Shown here piece by piece: positions 55,727 through 63,890 of a stretch of DNA of 64,000 nt. Numbering within the stretch: the first letter of the stretch is position 1; every line of letters starts with the position of its first letter. The DNA is taken from NCBI GenBank assembly GCA_965216365.1, contig CBDCFT010000015.1, positions 124,001 to 188,000 on the forward strand. The letters run 5' to 3'. Origin of the DNA: CBDCFT01 sp965216365. GTDB taxonomy: Bacteria; Pseudomonadota; Gammaproteobacteria; Arenicellales; CBDCFT01. The translations under genes and the position numbers were made by a program. The notes under the pieces were generated by a model. The model worked only from the letters and a program-made list of their open reading frames with translations, did no database searches and was not told the DNA's origin.

Positions 55727-56488
55727 TTACCAGGCAATGCTCTCTATGTCAGGAACGGAAATTTGAATTTGCGCATCAGCTTCGATGGATGCACTGATTC
55801 GAGAGCCAAGGCTACCCAGTGTGGGAAAAGACCAACCCAGTAGATCGACACGCACCTCAACAGCCGGTGTGGAGTGATGAACAAGTTGCGTGGCGGACAG
55901 TGTCAGGGTCGCATGGTCAGTATAAGCGCCCTCGCGCGGTATCTCGATTACGCCTTCGTAACGCGAGTGAGCGAGATGCGTGTTTTCGAAGCCGTCATAA
56001 CGCAGCACGATACTCGTTTGATTATCGCCTTTGATCGTGTTTGATCCATAAGTCCAAAGACTAGCGACCAGTTGTGATTCGCCGTCGCCGACAAAAAGAT
56101 AGTTCAAATCCACTGTCACCGTGACCGGCAACCAGCCACGCCATTCACCGTCAATTGCAAAACTTTTTCGTAGATAGGCTTTTGACTCACCGCCATTGAC
56201 TCCCACATTACGAATCGATCCACCACCGCTGACAACAGACAGCCGGCCTGTTTCACGGTTGGCGTTGGCTTCGGATACGACGGCAATAAAATACCCGCTT
56301 CCATCTTCCAACAGATTCAACTGTGAACAACTCATCGCATCGGCGGAGGATGAAAACTCGGGATGACCATGACAGGTCAGGTGTATCCAGGTGGCGAATG
56401 CTGAAGGCGACCAAACCAGCAATATGGTAAAAGCCTTTACCAGATTAATACACCATGAAGACCTATGCATTGTTGTCATACCAGTCAT
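55727..56488 (-). CDS. secreted protein of unknown function
   Basis: I do not recognise this family. Counting from ATG 56488 (other in-frame ATGs at 56479 and 56470; the frame is open to 56602 over the divergent gene's start), it has a signal peptide ending WSPSAFA. A mature part of about 220 residues rich in beta-type segments follows. Two cysteines lie early in the mature chain (LTCHGH, MSCSQL). The alternating hydrophobic pattern and frequent Gly, Ser, Thr and Val suggest an extracellular beta-sandwich. Its promoter region overlaps that of the divergent DUF2520 gene. Confidence 0.5.
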   Translation of the reverse strand: MTGMTTMHRSSWCINLVKAFTILLVWSPSAFATWIHLTCHGHPEFSSSADAMSCSQLNLLEDGSGYFIAVVSEANANRETGRLSVVSGGGSIRNVGVNGGESKAYLRKSFAIDGEWRGWLPVTVTVDLNYLFVGDGESQLVASLWTYGSNTIKGDNQTSIVLRYDGFENTHLAHSRYEGVIEIPREGAYTDHATLTLSATQLVHHSTPAVEVRVDLLGWSFPTLGSLGSRISASIEADAQIQISVPDIESIAW

Positions 56489-56592
56489 TGCTAAGACGAC
56501 CTTAAACCCGTCTGGTTGACTGACACCATAGCACAGGAACAAGGCCGATTTCTCTATACCATGTGACAACAGCAAACGCTTAGAATTCAGGC

Positions 56593-57504
56593 ATGACACC
56601 ACGACTCAATATTATTGGTGCCGGAAAACTCGGCCGCACGCTGGCGAAGCTTTGGCATGATATCGGTGCTTTTGAAATTGGTGAAATCGTGAACCAGTCG
56701 GTGCAAAGCGCGGAAAACGCCATCAACTTCATCGGCACAGGGCGGGCAGTCGAAGAAATCGAATCGATGTCTTGCACCGATGTGTATTTAATATCCGTGC
56801 CCGACGACATCATTGCCGATTGCGCTCAGCGGTTGTTAAACGCCGGCACGATAAAACGGGGAAGTATACTTTTTCATTGCAGCGGAGCGTTGCCATCTAC
56901 CGTGTTGACACCGGTGTGGGTGTCGTCAGACATTGCTGACCTGCAGTTCGCCAGCGTGCACCCAATGCGCAGTTTCGCCAAACCTGTGAATGCAGCGAAA
57001 AATTTTAAAGGAACCTATTGCGCGATAGAAGGTGACTCTAACGCCGTGCAACTACTCGGCCCCGCATTCGAGAAAATCGGCGGCAAGCTGTTTTCCGTGA
57101 ACACAGAAACCAAAACGCTGTACCACGCGGCCTGTTGCATCACCAGCAATTATCTGACCGCGTTGATGGAATTCGCCGCACGATGTTTTGAACGAAGTAG
57201 TGTGGAAAGCGATCAGGCATTGCGCATTATGCAGCCACTGGCTCAAGGCACACTAAACGATATTTTTTCACTCGGTCCGACCTTGGCACTAACCGGGCCT
57301 ATTGAACGCGGGGATGTTGCAACCGTCCAGCGGCAGTTGCAAGTCATGAAGCAACAGGGGAAAGATATCGCTGAGCTTTTTAGTCAACTCAGCAAGGCGA
57401 CGCTTGAGTTATCGAAACAAAAAGGTAGCGCCAGCGAAGCATCGCTGACGCAACTAAATAAACTGTTACAAGAATTCCCGCGTGACTTGATCGATACAGA
57501 CTAG
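56593..57504 (+). CDS. Rossmann-like and DUF2520 domain-containing protein
   Basis: The 303-residue protein has an NAD(P)-binding Rossmann domain starting LNIIGAGKLGRTLAKLW (about 5-21) and SVPDDIIADCAQ. The helical DUF2520 domain has HPMRSFA, HAACCITSNYLTALMEFA and LTGPIERGD. The layout resembles ProC and coenzyme F420-type dehydrogenases, but the substrate is unknown. Its stop overlaps the convergent msrB stop by four bases. Confidence 0.88.
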   Translation: MTPRLNIIGAGKLGRTLAKLWHDIGAFEIGEIVNQSVQSAENAINFIGTGRAVEEIESMSCTDVYLISVPDDIIADCAQRLLNAGTIKRGSILFHCSGALPSTVLTPVWVSSDIADLQFASVHPMRSFAKPVNAAKNFKGTYCAIEGDSNAVQLLGPAFEKIGGKLFSVNTETKTLYHAACCITSNYLTALMEFAARCFERSSVESDQALRIMQPLAQGTLNDIFSLGPTLALTGPIERGDVATVQRQLQVMKQQGKDIAELFSQLSKATLELSKQKGSASEASLTQLNKLLQEFPRDLIDTD

Positions 57505-58028
57505 GCAGGTATAAACTTCAGCGCAACACCGTTGTTACAATAACGTTTGCCAGTGGGCGGCGGTCCATCATTAAACACATGTCCTTGATGACCACCGCAA
57601 CGTGCACAATGGTATTCTGTGCGTGGCAGGATTAGCTTGAAATCCTTTTTGGTTTTAATGTGCCCGTCGATGCCGGCGTAAAAACTCGGCCAACCTGTAC
57701 CGCTGTCAAATTTGGTATCCGATTCGAATAAGGGCAGATCGCATCCGGCACACACATAAGTCCCATCGTCATATTGCTTATCCAACGGGCTGGTAAAAGG
57801 ACGTTCGGTGCCCTCTTTGCGCAGTACATCGTATTGTTCCGGTGTTAAGCGTTCTTTCCACTCTTTATCGCTCAACTCGATTTTTTCAATGGTTTCGTTT
57901 GACATGGTTTTTGAACTTTCGTCCTCGGTGTTATTCTGGGCAGCGAGCCGGTTGGATAGTAACGATAAACTACCTATACCAATCGCGCCTAAAAACAGTC
58001 GCCGCAAAAATTTTCGTCGAGTTAACAT
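57501..58028 (-). CDS. msrB: Tat-exported peptide-methionine (R)-S-oxide reductase
   Basis: MsrB reduces methionine R-sulfoxide in proteins. From ATG 58028 (GGAAG six bases before it) the protein begins with a twin-arginine signal, TRRKFLRRLF, and a hydrophobic stretch ending LAAQ. The enzyme domain has YVCAGCD and HCARCGGH, the two zinc CxxC pairs, FDSGTGWPSF, and the catalytic cysteine in RYCNNGVALKF. The usual sequence there is RYCINSAAL, so the surrounding residues are atypical. Export of a folded MsrB suggests periplasmic protein repair. Confidence 0.9.
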   Translation of the reverse strand: MLTRRKFLRRLFLGAIGIGSLSLLSNRLAAQNNTEDESSKTMSNETIEKIELSDKEWKERLTPEQYDVLRKEGTERPFTSPLDKQYDDGTYVCAGCDLPLFESDTKFDSGTGWPSFYAGIDGHIKTKKDFKLILPRTEYHCARCGGHQGHVFNDGPPPTGKRYCNNGVALKFIPA

Positions 58029-58157
58029 TGCAACTTCCTTAATTTGGAATTTCAATTGTCTGATTAGATCATGCCCTCAAACGAGCGTTCCTGTATTCTA
58101 TGGTTTAAGTATTACGGATTGCTAACAAAGTTATAACAAATAAGGCGGCAGGAAAAA

Positions 58158-58694
58158 ATGAAAAGAATTTGCGTATTTTGCGGCTCCAAGGCAGGAATCC
58201 GGCCCGAATATGCCGAAGCGGCGCAGGCCTTAGGTGCCGGAATAGCGGCACGCGGGTTAGGCGTCGTCTATGGTGGCGCCCAGGTTGGGTTGATGGGTGC
58301 GGTGGCGGATGGTGCTTTGGAACGCGGTGGCGAAGTGATTGGCGTTATTCCGACTTTTCTGTTGAAAAAAGAACTGGCGCATGACGGGCTGACCGAATTG
58401 CGTGAAGTCAGCTCCATGCATGAGCGCAAGGCCATGATGGTTAATCTGTCCGACGGTTTCATCTCGTTACCGGGTGGGCTTGGCACATTCGACGAAACAA
58501 TGGAAATACTGACCTGGGCACAACTGCGTATTCATGAACATCCCTGCGGCCTGTTAAATGTTGATGGTTACTATGACCGCCTGGTCGCTTTTTTAGATCA
58601 CGCCGGTGAACAAGGTTTCATCAGCGCCGCGCACCGGCAAATGATTTTAATGGAAGATTCTCCGGAGAAGCTCTTGGACAGGTTAGGGTTTTAG
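58158..58694 (+). CDS. LOG family protein (TIGR00730-type Rossmann fold)
   Basis: LOG proteins cleave the ribose phosphate from AMP or cytokinin riboside monophosphates. The 178-residue protein has ICVFCGSKAG at the start, YGGAQVGLMGAVADGAL and the signature PGGLGTFDETMEILTW. The SMHERKAMM segment contains the catalytic arginine. Full length; the ATG follows GGCAGGA. A hairpin with T-run at 58768-58790 may end the transcript. Confidence 0.92.
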   Translation: MKRICVFCGSKAGIRPEYAEAAQALGAGIAARGLGVVYGGAQVGLMGAVADGALERGGEVIGVIPTFLLKKELAHDGLTELREVSSMHERKAMMVNLSDGFISLPGGLGTFDETMEILTWAQLRIHEHPCGLLNVDGYYDRLVAFLDHAGEQGFISAAHRQMILMEDSPEKLLDRLGF

Positions 58695-58767
58695 TGGGTG
58701 GAATCAAGCGTTAGAATTTTGCTGTAGGAGATTGCTGGCGAACGGCTGAGCGATAGATATAACATTC

Positions 58768-58790
58768 GCGAGTAAACTCGCTCCTTTTTT
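58768..58790 (+). terminator. REP-like hairpin followed by T6, possible terminator
   Basis: GCGAG-TAAA-CTCGC is followed by TCC and six T residues, about 75 bases past the LOG stop. The hairpin is a worn copy of the repeat at 59672-59741. The rest of the 317-base gap (58695-59011) holds no gene I can support. Confidence 0.4.
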
Positions 58791-58983
58791 CTCGGTCGTA
58801 AAATCGCGCGCATCGCCTTTGCTCTGCTCACTAAACAACAATCCTTCAGTAAACACCCTAACACTTGCCTTGGGACATAGAATCTCCCACAGGATTAGGT
58901 GATGTCTGCTAAAAGCACAAAATTGGGTGTCAATACTGAATTTTTCACCGGCCCTTGATCAAGATTTTATAAATTCTTGATAC

Positions 58984-59006
58984 TATGGTACCAACATAGT
59001 ACCATA
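58984..59006. promoter_or_regulatory. inverted repeat, probable HicB operator
   Basis: TATGGTAC (58984-58991) and GTACCATA (58999-59006) form an 8-bp inverted repeat with a 7-base spacer, ending 5 bases before hicA. HicB antitoxins with ribbon-helix-helix ends bind such palindromes to repress their own operon. Confidence 0.55.
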
Positions 59007-59011
59007 TGTGA

Positions 59012-59215
59012 ATGCCGCCAAAGGTTCGTGAGTTCATTCGAGATTTGGAATCGTTCGGATTCGTAAACCGCGGTGGTCGAGGAAGCCATAGGAACTTCCG
59101 GCATCCTGCGGGTGTAAACATCACGATCAGCGGCAAACTCGGTGATGATGCTAAGCATTATCAGGTGAAAGATGTTAGACGAGCAATTGAAATGGTGAGC
59201 AATGAGAAAACGTGA
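59012..59215 (+). CDS. hicA: HicA family toxin
   Basis: HicA is a small mRNA interferase. The 67-residue protein has the double-stranded-RNA-binding-like fold with the catalytic histidine in GGRGSHRNFRHP (about 22-33), then ITISGK and a C-terminal helix. No ribosome-binding site is seen ahead of the ATG. It overlaps hicB by 14 bases, giving a toxin-first type II pair. Confidence 0.88.
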   Translation: MPPKVREFIRDLESFGFVNRGGRGSHRNFRHPAGVNITISGKLGDDAKHYQVKDVRRAIEMVSNEKT

Positions 59216-59540
59216 TCGGTATTTGAGAATCGTAGAATGGTCGGATGAAGACCAATGTTATATCGGTCGTGTTCCTGGTCTTGCTTTAGGTGGCGTGCAT
59301 GGAAAGAACGAAGCCAAGGTATATGAAAAACTAAGTACTTTAATCGACGAGTGGATACAGATTCATGAGGAAGATAACGCGCCACTGCCGGCGGGAACCG
59401 CTGGAAAGAAATACTCCGGTAAGTTCAACTTACGTGTCGGCGAGGATTTGCATGAGCGACTCACTATTGAATCGTTGAAAGCAAACGAAAGTTTGAACAG
59501 CTATTGCGTCAAAGTGCTAAAGGATGAGGTCGCTCGGTAG
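59202..59540 (+). CDS. hicB: HicB family antitoxin
   Basis: HicB neutralises HicA and represses the operon. The 112-residue protein has the partial RNase-H-like HicB domain (IVEWSDEDQCYIGRVPGLALGGVHG, about 10-34). The C-terminal ribbon-helix-helix-type part (KFNLRVGEDLHERLTIESLKANESLNSY) is expected to bind DNA. Confidence 0.88.
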   Translation: MRKRDRYLRIVEWSDEDQCYIGRVPGLALGGVHGKNEAKVYEKLSTLIDEWIQIHEEDNAPLPAGTAGKKYSGKFNLRVGEDLHERLTIESLKANESLNSYCVKVLKDEVAR

Positions 59541-59671
59541 TCAAAATTAATGGACAACGCTCAGTCAGCGTAACATGCGAGCGAAGCGTATTGCGTCGCA
59601 TGAGATTAAAAAACTATGGCAGGTTACGGATAATGCCTAACCCGCCCTGGATTTATTAGCAACATGTTTGT

Positions 59672-59741
59672 TGTAGGAGCGAGCTTGCTCGCGATTACTC
59701 GATTTAGTGTAGCAATTGTTCGCGAGCAAGCTCGCTCCTAC
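59672..59741. repeat. paired REP-like palindromic units in inverted orientation
   Basis: A 23-bp unit starting TGTAGGAGCGAGCTTGC (59672-59694) is repeated in inverse orientation at 59719-59741, 24 bases apart. Each unit is itself a hairpin (GCGAGCTTGCTCGC), so the pair forms a BIME-like structure. It lies between hicB and the convergent aldo/keto reductase gene, where it may also stop transcription. Confidence 0.75.
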
Positions 59742-59769
59742 TCGTATTTCTAATGCCCCTACCGCATAA

Positions 59770-60690
59770 CTAAATTTCGACGAAATAAGTCGCCATTTTT
59801 TCACGTGTCTTGTTGTCTGGGAGTTGGCCATAACCCGCTTGCATGTTATCGACTAAATGTTTTGGTTTGCTAGTGGCTGGTATTACGCAAGTCACGTCGG
59901 GGTGCGAAACGATGTATTTGAGGAAATACTGCGCCCAGGTTTCGCAGCCGATTTCCACGGCCCAATCCGGTAGTGGTTTGTCCTTAACACGGCGAAATAA
60001 TGCGCCTTTTTCAAAAGGACGGTTGACTATTGTTGCGATGCCGAGTTCCCGTGCCAGCGGCAGTAAGGAGTTTTCCGCTTCTCGTGTAACAATGGAAAAA
60101 GGCAGTTGCACGAAATCGATTTCGCCTTGACGCATCCATTTTTCCAGATCGTCAAATGCTCTGGTCACCCAATGCGTGATGCCGATGTAACGCACTAGAC
60201 CTTTTTCTTTCCAGCCACGTAACGTATTCAAATGCGTTTTCGTATCGACCAGATTGTGCACCTGCATTAAGTCCATTTGCTGTACGCGCATCCGTTCCAG
60301 TGAACGCTGCATTTGCACGATCCCTGCGTCTTCGCCGTCGGTCCAGACCTTGGTGGCGTAAAACAACCTATCCTGAATCGCCAGTTCTTCGGCCATTTCT
60401 CCCAGCACTGCTTCCGAGCGGCCGTACATGGGCGACGAATCGATAATACGGCCACCCATTTCCACAAAAAGTTTTAATACTTCACGCCGTGGCGTACGGG
60501 TTTCCTCATCATTTCCAATGTCGAATGTTTGCCAGGAACCTAAGCCAATGACCGGCACGGTTTCTCCGCTGGTGGGAATAGCACGATGCAGCATCTTTTC
60601 CTCGGCGAAAACGGCGAACGGCGACAACACTGAAACACCGCTTAGCGCGAGCGAGGTTTTTAATATTTCCCGACGATTAAACTGACGCAT
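59770..60690 (-). CDS. Tat-exported aldo/keto reductase
   Basis: The 306-residue protein begins with a twin-arginine-type signal (FNRREILKTSLALSG, cut near VFAEE). It then has an aldo/keto reductase barrel with the catalytic Asp and Tyr in DSSPMYGRSE, Lys in YATKVW and His in LMQVHN. VIPATSKPKHLVDNM supplies the cofactor phosphate-binding region. AKRs are usually cytoplasmic NADPH enzymes. Export in folded form would allow a cofactor to be carried through Tat, or the signal may act as an anchor. The substrate is unknown. Confidence 0.85.
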   Translation of the reverse strand: MRQFNRREILKTSLALSGVSVLSPFAVFAEEKMLHRAIPTSGETVPVIGLGSWQTFDIGNDEETRTPRREVLKLFVEMGGRIIDSSPMYGRSEAVLGEMAEELAIQDRLFYATKVWTDGEDAGIVQMQRSLERMRVQQMDLMQVHNLVDTKTHLNTLRGWKEKGLVRYIGITHWVTRAFDDLEKWMRQGEIDFVQLPFSIVTREAENSLLPLARELGIATIVNRPFEKGALFRRVKDKPLPDWAVEIGCETWAQYFLKYIVSHPDVTCVIPATSKPKHLVDNMQAGYGQLPDNKTREKMATYFVEI

Positions 60691-60712
60691 AAATGCCTCC
60701 TTTACGAATCGC

Positions 60713-62068
60713 TTATTCCCTCAAGATTGATGATACAGTCGCAGGTTGTAAATTCTGCGCGAAACCGTTGTGACGTTGCCCGAGATTCACTCCAACGACT
60801 AACCAAATTATCGCTAAAACCGCGCCGATTCCCGCAATTGTCGCTAATCCTAAACCCAGGAAGGTAGCAAGTCCTGCGTAAAACCAACCACTGAGCGCAT
60901 CGCCACCGCGATAAACGACAGTATCGATAAAATTTTTTGACTTGTATTTATCTTCACGGTTCAACACGGTAAACAAAATCTCTCTTGCTGGTTTTGCTAT
61001 CGCATAATTGCCTGCTCGGCGAGAGATTTGTATTCCGATAAGAACAGCTAAGGTTGGTAATAAACCTAAGCCCATGAAACCGAGTATCAGTAAACCAGGA
61101 ATTAATGCTAGTGCCGCAGGCAATCCAAAACGGGTAATCAAACGACTAGTCACGAATAACTGCAATATGATGGTGAGTGCATTGACCGCGAGATCGATGG
61201 TGGCAAACACGGCTGTGCGACGTTCTGAATTTTCGAAGGCATCACGTACCAACTCAGCCTGCATAAAATACAAAAACGTTGAAAGTGTCGTGAACAAAAA
61301 AATATACACACAAATGCCCAACAGGTAGGGCGACTTCAAAACATTTTGCAAACCCTCCCAGGCTTTGCCACCGAGTGCAGCAACTTGTGACTCACCATTT
61401 GTCGCTTCACGCCCAAGTGTCATCACACAAACTGTTGCTACTAACAAAAAACCGGCTGAGATAAACAAAAGATTTCCGATACCAAGACGTTGTGCGAGGA
61501 AAGCCGTAAGCAACGGCCCGCAAATGGCACCGGCACTGCCACCGGCGGCGATGACAGCGAACAAACGCTTGGCCTGTTGACTGGAAAAAATATCCGCCAT
61601 GAAACTCCAGAACACCGACACCACGAATAAATTGAACACACTAACCCATATAAAAAATGCATAGGGTACAGCAGAAACCGATGGTGCAATTTTTATTAGA
61701 GCAGCAAATAGCAGAATATTGAAAACGAAAAACAAATAAACGCCCGGTAACAAAGTGCGTCGCGGAAATTTTGCAACTGCTGCGCCGAATATCGGGACTA
61801 CCACCAGCATCACAATAAATGTTCCGGTAAACAGCCACTGCAGATTTTCAATGCCACCGAGCACACCCATCTCGTCGCGCACGGGCCGCAGAATGTAGTA
61901 ACCGCACAACAGGCAAAAGAAGTAAACGAAAGACAACACCACAGCAACGACTTCCTGCGGTCTTACGTTGACCGCTTTTTGAATTTTTTCGATGGTGGGA
62001 TGTTTCAACTTAATGTATTCGTTGTCCGCTCTTTGGATTCCGTCCTTAAGTCCGCCAAGCTCGTGCAT
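60713..62068 (-). CDS. NTP/NDP-exchange-like or MFS-type carrier
   Basis: The 451-residue protein has about twelve membrane helices after a hydrophilic N-terminus of about 40 residues. The segments CGYYILRPVRDEMGVLGGIENLQWLFTGTF, SFMADIFSSQQAKRLFAVIAAGGSAGAICGP and YRGGDALSGWFYAGL match the MFS branch related to nucleotide translocases (NTT/TLC-like), which is widespread in free-living bacteria. The substrate is not known. It ends 23 bases before the AKR start, so the two genes are probably cotranscribed. Confidence 0.75.
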   Translation of the reverse strand: MHELGGLKDGIQRADNEYIKLKHPTIEKIQKAVNVRPQEVVAVVLSFVYFFCLLCGYYILRPVRDEMGVLGGIENLQWLFTGTFIVMLVVVPIFGAAVAKFPRRTLLPGVYLFFVFNILLFAALIKIAPSVSAVPYAFFIWVSVFNLFVVSVFWSFMADIFSSQQAKRLFAVIAAGGSAGAICGPLLTAFLAQRLGIGNLLFISAGFLLVATVCVMTLGREATNGESQVAALGGKAWEGLQNVLKSPYLLGICVYIFLFTTLSTFLYFMQAELVRDAFENSERRTAVFATIDLAVNALTIILQLFVTSRLITRFGLPAALALIPGLLILGFMGLGLLPTLAVLIGIQISRRAGNYAIAKPAREILFTVLNREDKYKSKNFIDTVVYRGGDALSGWFYAGLATFLGLGLATIAGIGAVLAIIWLVVGVNLGQRHNGFAQNLQPATVSSILRE

Positions 62069-62282
62069 CCTTGCACAGACTCCTCTTCATTTGCTACCGC
62101 TCGTACAGAATGACTGGACGAAAAATCGCCTCACTGAAATCATATCGTAAGAAACCCTGCGCCTAACATCGGGCAAGGTGAAACTGGGGTTTATTCGTGT
62201 CCGGCGGGGCGTCTGCATCATTTTCCAGTAGGATGACCTTCGTTTATTACCAGACTGTAATATGGTGGGGTGGTTTAGCCCG

Positions 62283-62310
62283 GAACTCCGCCCGCATGTT
62301 ACCAGTCATA
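62283..62310 (+). promoter_or_regulatory. sigmaE/AlgU-like promoter ahead of predicted sRNA
   Basis: GAACTC (62283-62288) and TCATA (62306-62310) are 17 bases apart, close to the extracytoplasmic-stress consensus GAACTT - 16/17 - TCnnA. Transcription would start near 62316. Confidence 0.5.
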
Positions 62311-62315
62311 CTACT

Positions 62316-62442
62316 AACCAGAGAGCCAGGATTGGCAATCTGCCCCGCTCCCCTCCCTGAGCGGGAGATTCCGCAACCTGCGGAGTCGAAACTTCTTGGC
62401 CCCGGTTATTTCTCTTCTCCTTCTTACCGGGGCCATTTTTAT
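62316..62442 (+). ncRNA. predicted small RNA in the Spot 42/ErsA position beside engB
   Basis: The predicted transcript of about 127 bases has three successive stem-loops. SL1 (62344-62365) has a 7-bp stem and the C-rich loop CCCTCCCT. SL2 is TCCGCA-ACC-TGCGGA (62370-62384). SL3 (62397-62435) has a 10-bp stem, a 19-base pyrimidine loop containing TCTCCTTCTT, and a T5 tail. Both pyrimidine loops are complementary to Shine-Dalgarno sequences, a feature of Hfq-dependent repressing sRNAs. Spot 42 in enterics and ErsA in Pseudomonas lie in the same place, downstream of and convergent with engB, and ErsA is AlgU-dependent and of similar size. The boundaries are inferred. Confidence 0.65.
62397..62440 (+). 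terminator. intrinsic terminator (TGGCCCCGGT stem, T5)
   Basis: TGGCCCCGGT (62397-62406) pairs perfectly with ACCGGGGCCA (62426-62435), followed by TTTTT. It ends the predicted sRNA and abuts the engB stop codon on the other strand. Confidence 0.8.
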
Positions 62443-63035
62443 TTGTTCAGGAAATGAATGACGCATTCGCGCGCCTCGTCAACCCCGGTTCGCTTGCTGG
62501 CGGAGAAGAGTTGCACCGACACCTCGGGCAGTTCGCTTAAGGCCAGTTCAACTTCACGCAATGCCTTGGTCGCGTGTTGCCGTGTCAATTTATCGGCCTT
62601 GGTCAGTAAAATATGCACTGGTATCTGAAAGTGCTGGCACCATTCGAGCATTTGTACATCCAGTGGCGTCAGTGGCCGGCGCGCGTCCATGGGCAGTATT
62701 AACGCTTTCAGGCTAATGCGTTCACTCAAATAGGTTTCCAGGCTTTTACGCCAGTGTTTTTTCAGCGCGTCTGAGACCTTGGCATACCCATAGCCGGGCA
62801 AGTCGACCAACCGGGTGGTTTCGTCGATATCGAAAAACACGATCTGTTGCGTGCGCCCCGGCGTTTTGCTGGTGCGTGCCAGCCCGTTACGCCCGGTAAT
62901 GGCGTTAATCGCGCTGGATTTGCCGACATTCGAGCGTCCGGCGAAAGCCACTTCCCGGCCACTGTCCCTTGGCCACTGGTCGGTGTTGTGGGCGCTGACG
63001 ACAAACTGCGCCGAATTCAGATTTATTGATGACAT
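62439..63035 (-). CDS. engB: ribosome biogenesis GTP-binding protein EngB (YihA/YsxC)
   Basis: EngB is an essential GTPase acting in late 50S assembly. The 198-residue protein has G1 GRSNVGKSSAI (about 33-43), G2 TSKTPGRTQ, G3 DLPGYGYAKV and G4 LLTKADKL. Length is typical. It diverges from the cytochrome c4 gene and converges with the predicted sRNA. Confidence 0.96.
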   Translation of the reverse strand: MSSINLNSAQFVVSAHNTDQWPRDSGREVAFAGRSNVGKSSAINAITGRNGLARTSKTPGRTQQIVFFDIDETTRLVDLPGYGYAKVSDALKKHWRKSLETYLSERISLKALILPMDARRPLTPLDVQMLEWCQHFQIPVHILLTKADKLTRQHATKALREVELALSELPEVSVQLFSASKRTGVDEARECVIHFLNK

Positions 63036-63226
63036 AAGCGCGAAATAATGTCCTGGATGATGATTTACGCCTTGTTTACATGGACTTGTACTAAGCCGGT
63101 TGCCTACAATACGCTGTTCTGCGCGGATAACGTATAATGCGGGCGATTCGCCGGAACGCTGTAACGCGAACCCCGCAAAACAACACTAAGTGTACGACTT
63201 TAAGTTTACTAGGAGATCATTTGTAA

Positions 63227-63832
63227 ATGAGTATTACTCGCATTATTTGCGCGATTTTTGTGCTGGCGCTGACGAATACAACCGCGAATGCCGCTGGCGA
63301 TGTAAAAGCGGGCGAGCAGAAAGCGGCAGCCTGTGCGGCTTGCCACGGCCCCATTGGGGCCAGCCCCAATGCCCAATTTCCCAATCTCGCCGGGCAGGTG
63401 CCGGGTTATATCGCTAAACAACTGGAGATGTTCAAATCGGGCGAACGCGATAATGCCATCATGAAAGGTCTGGCCGATCCGTTATCCGAACAGGATATGG
63501 CGGATTTAGACGCGTATTATGCGGCACAAAAACCCGCCATGCGCAGCGTTTCGGAAGACCAGGCGGAAATCGCGTTGCTGGGACAGGACATTTATCGTGG
63601 CGGCTACAAGGAACTCGGCATTGCGCCCTGTATCAGTTGTCACGGGCCGGCTGGACACGGCATTCCGCCGCAATTTCCGCGGGTGTCGGGTCAATACGCC
63701 GAATATCTCGAGCAACAGTTGCTGGCCTTCAAAGCAGGCGAGCGTGAAAACGACATTATGAATCCCATCGCGTTTCGTTTGTCCATACCGCAAATCAAAC
63801 AACTGGCTTTGTATATGTCAGGATTGCAATAA
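63227..63832 (+). CDS. cytochrome c4 (diheme)
   Basis: Cytochrome c4 is a periplasmic diheme electron carrier feeding terminal oxidases. The 201-residue protein has a signal peptide (about 1-23, ending ANAAG) and two class I c domains with heme motifs CAACH (36-40) and CISCH (135-139). Methionine ligands are probable in IMKGLADPLS and in IMNPIAFRLS. GGAG precedes the ATG. The engB-c4 pairing is also seen in Pseudomonas. Confidence 0.95.
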   Translation: MSITRIICAIFVLALTNTTANAAGDVKAGEQKAAACAACHGPIGASPNAQFPNLAGQVPGYIAKQLEMFKSGERDNAIMKGLADPLSEQDMADLDAYYAAQKPAMRSVSEDQAEIALLGQDIYRGGYKELGIAPCISCHGPAGHGIPPQFPRVSGQYAEYLEQQLLAFKAGERENDIMNPIAFRLSIPQIKQLALYMSGLQ

Positions 63833-63860
63833 ATCAACCGGGATTTTTGAACTTATCTGA

Positions 63861-63890
63861 AAGGCGGCTTTTAAGCCGCCTTTTTTGTTT
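63861..63890 (+). terminator. intrinsic terminator after cytochrome c4
   Basis: AAGGCGGCTT and AAGCCGCCTT form a 10-bp stem with a TT loop, followed by further T residues (TTTT-G-TTTTT). It lies 28 bases past the stop. The remaining 110 bases of the window show no gene. Confidence 0.85.

Noticed and set aside
55557..55766. Short plus-strand open frame after the OsmC-like gene
   Set aside because: It lacks a ribosome site, crosses a degenerate repeat and overlaps the end of the convergent gene.
60713..62068. Energy-parasite ATP/ADP translocase as evidence of an intracellular lifestyle
   Set aside because: The MFS branch related to these carriers is widespread in free-living bacteria, and the window shows full biosynthetic and respiratory genes.
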